Source of the DNA: Pachypanchax playfairii
Lineage: Eukaryota; Chordata; Actinopteri; Cyprinodontiformes; Aplocheilidae
Assembly: GCA_006937955.1 (NCBI GenBank)
Contig: SSNP01000041.1
Coordinates: forward strand, 215,599 to 279,598
DNA length: 64,000 nucleotides
Reading direction: 5' to 3'
Shown: in pieces, positions 23,627-36,010 of the stretch
How positions within the stretch are numbered: the stretch's first letter is position 1
How the letters are laid out: each line of letters starts with the position of its first letter
Position numbers and translations under genes: made by a program
Notes under the pieces: model-generated
The model's database searches: none
What the model was told of the DNA's origin: nothing
Seen by the model: the letters and a program-made list of their open reading frames with translations, nothing else

Positions 23627-26600
23627 TCCTAACAGCATCCTAACATCTACTGGCTTATAAGAGAATAAATGAGAAAAAGTTAAATGAAACAGAAGTTGCA
23701 GCATTCAGATGATAATTGAAGTTTGTTTTCTTTGAGTTAAACAAAATAAAGTTCAGAGGATTTGCACATTCAAGCATTTACTTCCTGTTTTAGACCTAAT
23801 GGCTGTATCAATATTTTAGCAAACGATATGTTTTTTCTATAGTTCAGTTTAGCACCAGATTCTAAACATGTTTAGAAGTTACCAGATTCTGACTGTATAT
23901 GTTCTCCAGGCCCTCAGAAACTATCAGAACTTTAGCTGTGATGAAAATCCAAATGAAATGAAGCAGAAACGAAAGTTGGATGAACTGTTAAAAGCAGTTA
24001 AACTCCTTGAGCTTAACTGTAACCCCCCGACGCTCATGTTTACCAGATCAAGAGCTGATTCTTAAAGGGTCGAAGAGAATGAGCCGAACAAGTTAGTCTG
24101 ACCCAGTTTGTCGTTTTCAAGAACAGAACATCACATCCTGACTGTTTTTAACCTCAAAGCAACACTTGCCGGTCCTCCCCAAAAACAAAAGCTCTCAGAA
24201 AAGAAGCAGTGATGCTTATCATTGTTTTAGCTGTGCAGAGCAGCAAATAGCAGAATTTAAATGGATGGAAAAGATCTTACTATGGAATGTGCACACAGAA
24301 ATCTCCAGCTGCACTTACTTGCAAGCCTCACTGTCATTAGCTTTAAAAACAACCCCCCCGACACACACACACACACACACAACAAATCTTATTTCTTTTT
24401 CTTTTACCTTTGAGTGCAGAGGTCACACCCAGCAATTAGTCACAGCCAAAACCTTTATAAAACAAGTTATTGTGGTAAACAATGTGTTAAAATGTATGCG
24501 AGTGTCTGTTGTTTTTATACATGGTTTGAGAGTTCTGAACCCAGATGACACCTCGACACCCTCAGCTTCTCCTCCCAGTTTGTAGCTCTGCCCATGTGAG
24601 ACTTATTGTAACAAACTGCAGCTGTTTGAGACCAAAACAAGCAAAAACAGTGACAAAATTCACACAACGTTTTAAATAATCCCCAGGATGTCTGCACAGA
24701 TGTAGACAGACGAGAACAACTGAGAATAAATGCAGGAAAACATGCAAAAGTTTGTAAACACACTAAAAAAAAATTTTAAAGAGTTAAAAAGCCTGTTTAG
24801 CAAATTCTAAACCTCTGATGAAAAATATTATTATTTTACACCAGGATCAGTAAATATCTGGATATTGGCGACATTCCACAAGTTGATCTGTAACTTTTTA
24901 TGACAAACAGGACGAGAATAGCATAAAGCTAACATCTCACTTTCACCCTGATCTTCATCTTCATTTCATTTAAAACAGATGGGAGAAAACATAAATGCTT
25001 CTTTCAAAAAAAAAACAATCCCATTCAAACTGTTCTGACTGCACGACTCCAGCGTTCTAATTTACAACATCTTCTTTTGCAATAAAAGCAACACACAAAG
25101 GATTTGAAGCCAGAGCTCTTCGATAGATGTTTCATCCTTTGTTTACGCACAGTCTGAGAAATTTTACTTTACGATCGTCGGTTTTCTGCCGCGGCAGCCA
25201 AGCTGAGGTTTGAGGCCTACAAAATTGTGGTCATCTTCACTTCAGGCTCATGGGATTATTCTGGGATACGTAACTGAGCGTCACGGCCGGATTGTCTGTT
25301 TTGCACCAGATGAGGAGGAAATTAACACAAAACTCTCTGTTCTTGTTTAATGGGTCAGGTGTTCGACTCTTGTCAAGGCGTGCATGTTTTCTGAGGCTAT
25401 CGTAACTTTCCATTTGTTATTTTTTCCAACAAGGTTCCACCCTATGGGTCTAATCTGCATTCATTATAAAGATGAGAATAAAATCTTGAAAATAAGAACA
25501 CACCAAGATATTAAACATACTTTGAAGGAGATACACCCTGCATGACGGAATTTTAAGCCTTTCATATTGACATTGAAATTAAATCTGCAAGTGAAGCTTT
25601 AACTCATTAACGCCAAAAGTTTTAAATCATTTTCAATTATGTCTCGTTTGTGTCTGACACACAAAAACAACAAAAACCCATCAGAGGAGGTTCTGAAGAC
25701 TCTTCTCATCAGTCTTAATGTTATGACCAACAGTAGCAACACTTAATTTCTTTTGTCTGCTAATTAAAATGAATCAGAAAAGACAGGAAATCCTTAAAAA
25801 GGTATCATTTTAAATCCCATAACTTTAAAAACTTGATTTAAATTTGATTCAAATCACTATCAAAGTTTAATTCCATTATTGTGGTTGATTATAATATAAA
25901 TAGTCAGGGCTGTGTAAGGTTTGGTTTGTTAGCAACATCTATTTTAGGACTGAACCTTCAAGAGGCCATTTCATACAAATGTCATGATTTTGTGGTTATT
26001 TCTTAAGTATTAACAAGTAATATGAAACATTCTATATCTAAAAAACATTAGGAAACACTGATTAACAGATGTTTCAATCCATCTGTGTCAAGATTCATCA
26101 GCCTTCAAGCAGCAACTCATTAATATTCATTATGCGAATTTGCTGGACTCAGATTGGCTAACAAATTAGCCTATGAGAGCAAAGCTTCCTGTTTCCTGCC
26201 CTGCTGCACATGGCAACAGCACACGTAGTCTCTTTCTGTTTGATACGTCTTATGCTACAGCTTTTAGCCAGCAGCATGCTAGGCGTGCTTTCAACTGCCG
26301 GTTTCAACTGCTGATGAATACTAACAAGCAAAGGAGTTGTGACAAAACAAATACAGGCCGTTCGAACTCGGGTGTTATCGCCACCTGCGTAGTTTGAGAG
26401 ATAAAAACTGATAGAGAAGTTATTGACCTGTTTTCACACCCACTATGAAGGTAAGAACACCTGTGGAGCTAAAATATTCAACAGAAACCTCAGAAAAATT
26501 GTTTTTAATGGAAGCGCCTCTTTCAGTAAACTGTCTAGGATATAGCCCCCCTAGTGGTGGCTACTGGTAACTGCAACTATCCACCTTATTAACAACATGA

Positions 26601-28556
26601 TTTTAGTACAACTTCCTGTCAGACACCAGAAGTAGACACTGGGTTTATTAACAACTTAAAGTTTATTACAATGTCCTTGTGGAGTTCAAGTTTCTGTTGA
26701 GCTGATTGAAGCTAAATGAACGACTCAATGACTACAACAACGTGGTGCATCCTGCTTTGTGGCTGAGCTGCGATGAACCACCGGGGAAACACCGGATCCT
26801 CGGAAGGATTAAAAATAATGTCATGAGAATATCAGGTATGATTTCACGTGTATGGAGGACACAGCATTACAATTAAATCTCCGCAATTAAAAATACAATG
26901 TGTACTTATGGTAATAGTATGGTTTCACTGTCCTGTTTGAGCAGGAGATGTTCCCACATGCTTAAATCCTCAACACTTTAGCACATACTGTTCACACACA
27001 AATAAATGCACCCATAATTCACACAAGGCTTCATGGGTTCTGGGAATGAGGTAGATATAAGAAGTTAACAAAGTTAAGGCTGTAACAAATAACCACTTCT
27101 TCATGTCTGAGTCTAACTTTAAAGTCCCGCCCCCTTGAATGGGACATTTACCTGATTAAAAAAAAAACTCAGATAATTTGGTTTTGTGTGTTTGTTTTGA
27201 CTTTTACTGGTTTATACATTTCTTTTGTTGTTGCTGCATGTCCAAACATTCATTTTTCCATGTTTTTGTTGTAATTAGTTATTTAATGCTTTATGAACAC
27301 CATGATTATGTGCAGGTAAGTGGGCGGGACTTTCAATCCCGCATTTCTAGTGTCTAGCTCCAAAAACACAACATAGCAGCGCCCATCAACAGGATATCAT
27401 GGCTTCACTTTTCATAAAAGGAAGATGATGGAGACTTTTTTATTTCTATGTTAAAAAGTCCCATGCATGCAATGACTTCATATTAGAACAACTTTGTTGA
27501 CTCTTGACTGTAAAACTATAATATGGTTTTCAGCTCAATGTTTTTATGTTTTTTATGTTTCTATGAACTAATAAAAGTTTTCAGAAAGAAGATGTTGCAA
27601 CCAAACTCTGTACCATAAAGCTAAACTGCACATGTGGCCTTTAAATCCTGTAAACACATTATTCTCTGTTTTCCATCAGACTGAATAACATCACTGGTGG
27701 CTTGATTTGGAGTAGAATTCAGTGGATTTTTTTAAACTGCTTTGTATTTAGTAAATCTTATTGTGTGTGAATCAGAGAAGGAAGCTGCTAGAAAGGAGTG
27801 ATACAGAGAGGCAGAAAGTGAAGTGAAAAATGGGTTTGTGAAGATGTACACTGCCCTCTAGTGGAAATGGATTTGTTGTAGAACTGAAGTAAAACATACT
27901 CAAATCAAAGAAACAGTTATCTTCATCATAAATATTTTTGTTTTCTTGGCAGAGAGTAATATGAAATAAAACATCTCTTTTTAAACTATTTATTTTTTAT
28001 TGTGTGGGGAGAATCTGGGTCATAATAAGAATAAGCCGTGTCCATGTCTGTTTTTTTGTCCTTCCTGTATGGCATTAGTTACATCTTTCCACATGTTGGT
28101 AGAATAAAGGAGATAAGTTAATTTGGAGCATATCAAGGGAAATGTATAGCTCAGAGTTGTGGAAATGATACATGCAAGTGCAGCATCAGTGTTTTTATAG
28201 ACTATTTGTTACACAAACTCTGGCTTTATTCTTATAAAAGTGAACAATAACATCAATGTGTAGTAAGGAGGTCTGTTCAAGAGGAGTGATTTTAATGTTT
28301 AAATTTGGAGTTTATGCCAATTAAATCCTTAGTAATTGTATATTTACATTAAGAATGATGCATTTAATGTTTATTTGCTGTTCTACCATTAGAGGGAGTC
28401 AGATCCTGTGAATCTGGGCTCCTGGTTTGCGCTAATATGTAGTTATAACTCCTGAAAGCTACCAGACCCGGTTTATTTAAAGAGAAATTAGAGAGAGTAT
28501 TTAAAAACACGGTGTCTCAGCTTTTATAAGCATATTTGAAACTACTGGATCACTAA
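23627..28556. other. Non-coding with one dispersed repeat
   Basis: No gene recognised. A CA run is at 24360-24380. The segment 27115-27320 (TTTAAAGTCCCGCCCCCT...) resembles 49930-50070, so it is a dispersed repeat of unknown class. The stretches 25100-25320 and 26090-26450 have balanced composition; the latter may be an undelimited element. The single-frame ORFs here look incidental. Confidence 0.45.
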
Positions 28557-29182
28557 CTTTCTGACAGACAAGAAGCAGCAGGTGAGGCTGGGAAAATAAC
28601 ATCCTGCACCCAGATCATCAGCACCAGCTCCCCCCAGGGACATGTCCTGTCTCCCTGCTATTCTCCCTCTGCACAATAACTGGTCTTGTAGTGATCCGTC
28701 AGTTAAACTCCTGAAGCTTACAGACGACACAACAGTCATCAGCCTCATCAGGAACAGAGAGAAGTTTGCTTACAGACAGGAAGTGGACCAGCTGGTCCTC
28801 TTGTGCAGTCGGAACCATCTAGAGCTCAACACTCTAAAAACTGTGGAGACAGCAGTGGACTTCGGGAAGAGCCTGTCCTTCATTGGTGAACACCTTCAGG
28901 TTTCTGCGGACCACCATCATCCAGGACCTGAAATGAACAGCCAACAACACAGTCATTAAGAAAGTCCAGCAGATGTTGTACTTCCTGCAGCAGCTCAAGA
29001 AGTTTAACTAGCTACATGAACTGCAGGTGAACTTCTATAAAGTTGTTATCGAGTCTCTGCCAGTCCATCACAGTCTGGTTTGGTTCTGCAACCAAACAAA
29101 CTGCAGAGAACTAAAAGGTTTACAGAGAGGATCACTGGTGTTGATCTGCCCTCCATACAAGACCTACTCTCCTCCATCAGCA
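28557..29182 (+). mobile_element. LINE reverse-transcriptase fragment, part 1
   Basis: This is a 5'-truncated non-LTR retrotransposon. The translation contains FLTDKKQQVRLGKITSC, the RT motif SPQGHVLSP, then in another frame SDPSVKLLKLTDDTTVISL. The catalytic YADD box therefore reads LTDD: both aspartates are kept but the preceding residues are changed. It continues with QEVDQLVLLCSRNHLELNT. At least two frameshifts and a stop (QLKKFN then TAG near 29009) make it a pseudogene. It resembles fish CR1/L2/Rex-type LINEs by recalled similarity. It is interrupted by a MITE at 29183 and resumes at 29597. Confidence 0.85.
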
Positions 29183-29596
29183 CACTCTCAGAAATAGAGG
29201 TACGAGACACAGCCCCCCACACCCCCAGCGACAAGAAGGGTGCAAATTCTTGTCGCTGGGGGTGTACCCTGTAGTCCAGGTCCATTTTTGTACCTTATCA
29301 AGTTGTTCCACTAAAACAGTAAAATTATGCCACATTTTGAAGTTTTAAACCAACATTATGAAACATAATATTGAAAATGATGGAAGAAACTTAATAAAAT
29401 GGAGATTAACCAGCCTTGACCAGGGTTGCAGGTGCAGTTGAAATGGTACAAATTTGTACTTTATATCAATTTGAACACTTAAAGGGACATTTCTGGCCTT
29501 TTAAAGACCAATATTGTACTTTTAAGGGAACATTTTAAAACAATTTACCTATAGGTACAAAAATGTCCTTGTCTCGTACCTCTATTTCTGAGAGTG
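29183..29596. mobile_element. MITE nested in the LINE (414 bp)
   Basis: Perfect 27-bp terminal inverted repeats lie at 29183-29209 and 29570-29596, starting CACTCTCAGAAATAGAGG. The flanking dinucleotide is CA on both sides, a possible 2-bp duplication. The LINE translation continues across the empty site. An internal perfect hairpin lies at 29219-29265. The superfamily is not determined; the ends resemble an abundant fish MITE family I recall. Confidence 0.85.
29219..29265. repeat. Perfect 19-bp hairpin inside the MITE
   Basis: The arms are 29219-29237 and 29247-29265, with the 9-base loop GGGTGCAAA. The stem is GC-rich (ACCCCCAGCGACAAGAA and complement), so it could fold in DNA or RNA. Confidence 0.9.
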
Positions 29597-29910
29597 CAGG
29601 ACCTTCTCACCAGGGTTCTCACCTCTTCACCCCCTTCAGGTCAGTGCTACAGATCTCTGAACGCCAAAACCCCAAGACACAAAAACAGTTACTTCCTCCA
29701 GACTATCACCTTGTTAAACAAACATAATTATATTTTAACTTTATAAACAGGCTTTAAACACCAAAAAGACATTTATGGTGATCTATGTCGCTAACAGTAT
29801 CTTATGTCTGTGTTCTATATCTAACAACATCTATTTATCTTTACATATCTGAACTCAAGCCAAATTCCTTGTGTGTAATATTCTTGGCCAAATAAACCTG
29901 ATTCAGATTC
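29597..29910 (+). mobile_element. LINE fragment, part 2 with 3' tail
   Basis: Continues the LINE of 28557-29182 after the MITE. It carries a degraded C-terminal segment (QDLLTRVLTSSPPSG in one frame), a short 3' UTR, and the end TTGGCCAAATAAACCTG followed by ATTCAGATTC. The latter matches the tail type of fish L2/Rex-like LINEs as I remember it. Confidence 0.8.
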
Positions 29911-31560
29911 TCTCTTTTTAGCAGCCTCCTCCTTGTGGCCTCAAGCCTGTAAAACAAACACTTGTAATTATTTGTGCACAGTGTTTGCTCTTTGAGTGCT
30001 GTGCTGCGGTCTATAAACTGCACAGTAACAACCTTGGCAGGGACGCGACAAGCTGGTGTAGTTCACAGTTATGGCCACTAGGTGGAGATGAAAACAAGCA
30101 AAGTGAAAAAAGGAAAATTTACAATTCAACTTAATGCAAAACATTTTGAAATAATTATTTAATTTATTACATAAGTATTCATTAAATTAAATTTAAAAAT
30201 CTACATTTTGTTCATTATAAATCAATTTAGAATCAAAACTGAGCTTTTATTGTGCTCATGGTTTGGATATCTGGTTCATTCAGGTTAAAATCTAGCTGCC
30301 TACTTAAAAACAGAAAACCTTCAGATCTCTGGTTTATGTTATGTTGCTCTATCTGACACTCAGGGCTCATCTCACTTGTAATTTGTTTAGCTCTTTTCTC
30401 AGATCATTTGTCAGTCATATATATATTTTTTGCTTTCGTCATTTATCCAAAAGACCTTTATTTGCAGTTATGAAAAGTTGGTAGGATTTTCAGACGATCG
30501 GCATAGCAAGTATCACAGTCAGATCCCAAAAACCTCCAACAGGTTGAACCTTTGCTGCTGTTACTTTTTTCCCATTATTTCCTTTCAAGCCAGATTTTTC
30601 CACACTAAACGGCTTCAACTTCACCAGTGAAATATTAGACTGTAAGCCCAGTTTGCCATTATGACTAACTCCTCTTCTGACTGCTTGTGGGCAGTACAAT
30701 ACCCTCTGATTGCCTTTGTGTGATCACCCACAGCATGTGTTTTCAAGACAGTCATATACTTCTTTCTCTATGTGCTTTTCATAAGAGTACAATGGGGTTT
30801 TTTGCTGGTAAAAGGTGTTATCATGGCCCTGTTTGAAATAATTGAGTCATACAAAGCCCCAGAAAATGTAATCTAAAAGCAGGGAGCCACTGAATCAATT
30901 CAGTCCTGCAGCTTTGGTCAGATATTTTCCACCTACAAGAAACGAAGAGATCTGTAGCAAAAAATTGTGCATGGCATAATGAGGAACACCTCTTATCTGC
31001 AAGGAAAGAAGAATGAACAGGTCTTTTCTATCCAAACTGTGTCGTGCAGAACCAGTTTTGTGAACAAAATGCTTGATTGCAGAGGTTGGGCTTGTTCTTT
31101 TTCACGGGAAACCCTCCAGCACAATCCAGTTTAATCAAAACAGCAGTGAAAATATTAGCCTGTCCCATCTGATAGACATTGACCTCACTGGGTCCAATAC
31201 CAGCAGCTTTACTGAGTCGAGGCAGGATCTGGAGCAGCTAATCAACTGTGAGGCCAATTTAAGAAGTTATTGTCACTGCGTGTAAATTGTTCATCTGTAG
31301 AATCAATCATTTTTGTCTCTCTAGCAAATCAAATATATGTTGATGTTAACCTTCTCCTGGAAGGACCACCATGGAACTGAAAACTAGTATATAATACATA
31401 TAAATCCAAAACAGCTTTTCATCAGACACAAGTACAAAAGATGACCATGATCTTCAAATTTAATGTATCATTGTATCCTGCCACAGTTGGTGCAAAGCAA
31501 ATTTGATCAAGCTTTTTAAGTATTGAGAATGCAGTAGGTTATAACGGTGACAGCAATTTA
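29911..31560. other. Non-coding
   Basis: AT-rich; no gene or element ends recognised. Confidence 0.45.
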
Positions 31561-31850
31561 TCCAGTTCAATCATACTTTATTAATCCCTGAAGAAAAATT
31601 AAGAAGATTTTCAACATTTTGTTGTAAACGTTGAAGGACCTGAACTTCATCAAGAAGTCCAGTCTGTTCTGTTCCTTCTTAAAAACAGCATCACTATTGT
31701 GTCTCCAGTTCAGTCTGTTATCCAGGTGAACACTCCTCCACCACCTCCACTTCTACTCCCATGATGGAAATGGGATTGGCATGTTGCTGCTCCTAAAATC
31801 CACAATCATCTTTTTTGTCTTGTTCACATTAAAGATAATATAATTATCAT
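31561..31850 (-). mobile_element. LINE fragment, 3' end, minus strand
   Basis: Read on the minus strand, the translation includes NKTKKMIVDFRSSN, then VHLDNRLNWRHN and KKEQNRLDFL. This is the segment following the RT active site in fish LINEs. The minus-strand 3' end has CAGGGATTAATAAAGTAT, a polyadenylation-like tail. It is 5'-truncated and frameshifted. Confidence 0.75.
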
Positions 31851-33620
31851 CGTGTATGAACATTATTATGACATATGGCCCACACACACTGGTGTAACTT
31901 GGTTATCAGTCTTATGGAGTACATAAACAGTACATTTGTCGAGTTGCACAATATCTAAAACATTAAGCCTTAAATCAGTGCTGTAAATTAGCTATTTAAT
32001 TTTGAAATTCAAAGACAATGACTATCTTTTACCGGCAGTTTTTCCCTTTTTTCCAGCAGCTTTCATCTTGCATTAATCTCTACTGTCCAGCAGGTGGCAC
32101 TAGGATTTATGTGCAAACTATACCTGACCATCAGTGACCCTGTGACTCCCTGTGGGACAATTCCCGAAAAACAAACATGTGAGTTGCTGATAAATGAGCA
32201 GGTTTTTTACATCCTAAATGAGTTCATATGTAGAAGCCAGCGGTTGCTTCCATGATTACTGCAGACATTCTTTATGTCTGTTATCTTCTTTAAAAGTAAA
32301 AGTTCTTTTTTGGGAACGAGAACTCAAGTGAGCAACAACTACACCAAGTAGCAAAGCTTTTATTCTCAATTTTGGTAAGTGACCACACACCAGATGAGTT
32401 TCCCTGGTCACTCGGCTCTTTTAGACAAGAATGGGCTTTTATTGTGTCCCTGCAGAGCTTTTGAGGGGTCACAGCTATGACGAATTGATTTGTATTTTCC
32501 CCAAGAAGGATTTGAAGTTGAGTGTTTTCATCAAAAGACACAAAGAACTTGTTTTGTTTTTTTCAAACTTTCATACTGTTTTTATATTCTATTGAATTCC
32601 AGACATTAGCATCTCAGTATCTTTTCTGTTTGATCAGGTTAGTCTAATTTAAATTGCACTTTAAATGATAATAGAAACATCTTTGTTTTTGAAATTCCTC
32701 CTCCTAAGTGAACTGGAGGAAGTTGACCCCAGCCCTGCATGGTACTGCAGTTATCTTGTGATAAGCCCTGCAAAGCTGTGTGTTTCCCCTCTGCAGCCAT
32801 GTGTGGAAGTGTGTGTGTGGGAGGGGGCAATAAACCCCTCTACTCTATTATTTGCTTTCCCCTCAAAGGGACTATGTGTGGAATGCCAGGAATTTAACTG
32901 ATCCCAAAGTGTCCCGGTATGTCTCCCAGCGCTCCTGCCCGCTCACGTTCTGGGAACAGCTGAGCTACCTGAAACTGGATACCGGCTGACCACCCCACCG
33001 TGGGAAAGCAAGCAGAGTGAAAATACATTCAGGAAAATGTCTTAAATAGATTTCCAGCCTGACTTGTGGACTGTATAACATCACAGAAACTAACAGCACA
33101 AATATCACTGGGCTCTGCTTGGAATTCCCTGTACTGACAATATTAAATGAAGCATAAATTGGTATTTATTTTCTGGCATCCTCACTTTAGAAAAACAATA
33201 AGAAGGCTCTAAAAGTGCAATACAGTAAGCTAAAGCATGTGTTTCTGAGCCATACACGTCGCCTGTGGCATCGTTTTCCTTTTCTTTAAAGGATAGAGAA
33301 AACATTCATCTAGAGGAAAACTATGTACAAAATTACTTTGAGAAAAGCTGCATCCTCTATGGAATAAAACAAAAGCCACAGTCAAACGCAAAGCCACAGA
33401 TGATGAAAGCTGGGTACCATTTTACTCCTGCAGTTCTGAGCAGAAATCGTGTATAATTTGAAATCAATAGAAATTCCTAAAAACTGCACAAATACACAGA
33501 ACTAATACATTTTCCTTCACTGGACTGCAAAAAAATGTTTAGAGATTTGATGGAAATTATCAAAATATGCAAAGTTGTAATAACTGAACTGTTTTTAATG
33601 AAGTTCTCAAAGAGTCTCAG
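31851..33620. other. Non-coding
   Basis: No gene recognised. The segment around 32900-33010 is more GC-rich. The ORFs look incidental. Confidence 0.45.
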
Positions 33621-33851
33621 TAGCTACGTTTACATGGGCACATTTAATCGGAATAAATGCCCAATCGGATAAAAAAGACGTCATGTAAACATGTCAATCA
33701 GAATGTTTTGATCCGATGCAGCCTGATCCGAAAGAAATTTACTTCCGATCGAGAGTAGTGGTTTTGTCCAATCTTCATTCGGATAGACGTGCATGTACAC
33801 ACCCATTCGGAAAGAAAGGGTGAAAAAAGCCCACTGCGCATGCGTACAACT

Positions 33852-34058
33852 TCAGCGTGACGTCTTTCTGCTTTCGCAGACCCAAGTAGAAAACATAGCG
33901 GGAAGTAAACAGAAGTGGTCTGCTGGTGCAGTCATCCTGTCATCCTGCTCTCCTCTCCTGTGGTGGAGGAGCAGTAGCAATATGTATTCAGCCGCTAGCT
34001 TGGTTAATGCGACCAGTAAAAACCCAAACATAAAGGTAATCACCCGCAGAAGGTCCAT
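33852..34058 (-). CDS. Left-arm copy of the foldback ORF (68 aa)
   Basis: This minus-strand ORF starts at the ATG at 34058 and reads outward from the loop. It starts MDLLRVITFMFGFLLVAL and has a leucine-rich stretch (to about residue 35), then HHRRGEQDDR and a C-terminal part ending CESRKTSR. The first 35 residues could be a membrane segment or a hydrophobic N-terminus of a longer spliced protein. It matches the right-arm copy at all but four residues. I do not recognise the family. It could be the first exon of a parent transposon's gene duplicated in inverted orientation; whether it is translated is unknown. Confidence 0.45.
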   Translation of the reverse strand: MDLLRVITFMFGFLLVALTKLAAEYILLLLLHHRRGEQDDRMTAPADHFCLLPAMFSTWVCESRKTSR

Positions 34059-34351
34059 ATTGGGGATAGCGTGAGTCAGCTCGAACACACGATGGGGCGG
34101 GAAAGACGTGCAGAAAGGACGGAGTTTGTTTACTTTTTTTTTTCCCAAATCCCTGTGTACATGGACACTAACTGAAATGATCTGATCATGCCATGAGTAC
34201 ACATGCACCAAGCACTCAATCAGGTTAAATGAGTTGAGCATGCGCACAGCGAGTTGTCTTTCCGGGGGAAGAAAAAAAGTAAACAAACTCCGTCCTTTCT
34301 GCACGTCTTTCCCGCCCCATCGTGTTCGAGCTGACTCACGTTTTCCCCAAT

Positions 34352-34558
34352 ATGGACCTTCTGCGGGTGATTACCTTTATGTTTGGGTTTTTACTGGTCG
34401 CATTAACCAAGCTAGTGGCTGAATACATATCACTACTGCTCCTCCGCCACAGGAGAGGAGAGCAGGATGACAGGATGACTGCACCAGCAGACCACTTCTA
34501 TTTACTTCCCGCTATGTTTTCTACTTGGGTCTGCGAAAGCAGAAAGACGTCACGCTGA
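34352..34558 (+). CDS. Right-arm copy of the foldback ORF (68 aa)
   Basis: Mirror copy of the ORF at 33852-34058, same length and stop, reading outward from the loop. It differs at four residues (A to V, L to S, H to R, C to Y). An upstream TTTCCCGCC site and the CATGCGCA site in the loop would sit between the two divergent ORFs like a shared promoter. There is no donor-like GTRAGT at its end. The function is unrecognised. Confidence 0.45.
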   Translation: MDLLRVITFMFGFLLVALTKLVAEYISLLLLRHRRGEQDDRMTAPADHFYLLPAMFSTWVCESRKTSR

Positions 34559-34789
34559 AGTTGTACGCATGCGCAGTGGGCTTTTTTCACCCCTTCATTC
34601 CAAATGGGTGTATACATGCACGTCTATCCAAATGAAGATCAGACAAAACCACCCCTCTCGATCGGAAGGAAATTTAATTCTGATCAGGCTGCATCGGATC
34701 AAAACATTCTGATTGACATGTTTACATGACGTATTTTTGTTCTGATTCGGCGTTTATTCCGATTAAATGTGCCCATGTAAACGTAGCTA

Positions 34790-36010
34790 GTGTATATCCT
34801 CAAGTACCACACAGAGGCCATAAATGTCCTTCAATAACCTGCATAAAATCTGTTATGCCTAAACGTAAATGAACAATACATGTGTAAAATTATTAAAAAA
34901 ATTAAAAACATTGTACATCAAACTAGACTTAACAGCATTATTACAACTAAAAACACATATTTTCTCATAATTTCTAACTAATCATAATTTTTTGCAGAGC
35001 AGTTTCACTACAGAGTGTCTGTTTATCAACCATGAACTTTGACACTTCTCATGGTAGTGTATAGAAACATGCTTCTTACAGGTATTCTACTAAGTCTGAG
35101 CCATTCGCACACTCCTCCACCCCTTTTTTTGACCTCTCCCCAAAATCCTTGTTGGGTTCTCGCTGATGAAAAGACAGGTGGGCGACGGTGGGAGCTGGTT
35201 TTCATGGTAGCATTGCAGCAAAGCATTGTGGGAACCCCGTGGAGAGGCCAATGAGAGCCCTTCAAACTGAACACTGCCGGGCATTGCCGCCCACCTATGA
35301 CTGCTCTCCAGTTGTTGCCACGGCAACAGCAGAGCTTGATAAGAGACGATCCTGGTTTTCTGTATATGAAAGGAAATGAATGTGCCAAACTCCTCATTGT
35401 TGGCCTTGAAACTTAACAAAAATGGAAGAAACGCATGCTATGGCCTTTAAAGTCGGATGAAGTTGAGAAAAAAAAAATCTGAACAAATTGCACTTTTTTT
35501 CAGTCTAAACATGAGTTCATGAACACATGATGAAAATGAGTTTTAAAATCCTGCTAATTTGATGGGTGTCTAAATGTAAGGCAGAAAATGATCAGCGTTT
35601 GATAGCACTTTTTTTCTGTATATCTGTGTGTGAATAAAAGACTATGCTGCGATTTGCTTATGTGTATTAAAGGGCGGTAAAGAGGAGGGCTCGGCGTGGG
35701 CTGAGCTGTTCATGTTTATTCATAGCACTGTTGATCTCTTCACAGGTTTGTTCCTGACATTTCTGTCTGTTTCTCCTTTTATTTATTTAAATCTGATCAT
35801 TTTATTTTCTCTGTATGGCTCAGCTTAGTAAAATTAAGTGATTTTTGTTTCTGGTTTTCAAAAAGCTTTTTTCCTCATTTTGACGTTTGGTTTTATTGTG
35901 AGCAGTTCAATAGCTGTGCAGTTTTTAAAATGAGTCGTGACTGAAATCCAGTTAAATAAGTGAACGGAACTAAACGTAGTATTTAAAATTGTCCTTACTT
36001 GAAGGTGAAG
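34790..36010. other. Non-coding with an X-box-like site
   Basis: No gene recognised. The segment 35200-35350 is GC-richer and includes the near-palindrome GTTGCCACGGCAAC. Short ORFs on both strands there are incidental. Confidence 0.45.
35314..35327. promoter_or_regulatory. RFX X-box-like palindrome
   Basis: GTTGCCACGGCAAC matches the RFX X-box (GTNRCC-N-RGYAAC type) with one asymmetry. Function is only suggested by the motif. Confidence 0.4.

Larger units (their letters stand above)
33623..34787. mobile_element. Foldback (giant inverted-repeat) element, 1165 bp
   Basis: The ends are GCTACGTTTACATGGGCACA in inverted orientation, flanked by TA on both sides (33621-33622 and 34788-34789). The arms 33623-34140 and 34272-34787 pair along almost their whole length at roughly 90% identity by eye, leaving a ~130 bp loop. 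ATCGGA/TCCGAT hexamers recur in the outer arms and may be transposase sites. Both arms carry a GCGCATGC (NRF1-like) site at 33835 and 34566, a TTTCCCGCC (E2F-like) site next to the loop, and the same 68-codon ORF. The superfamily is unresolved: a TA duplication fits Tc1/mariner or ISL2EU-like elements. Confidence 0.85.

Noticed and set aside
28642..28959. 105-codon ORF as a host gene
   Set aside because: It is the frameshifted LINE reverse-transcriptase segment with the LTDD box.
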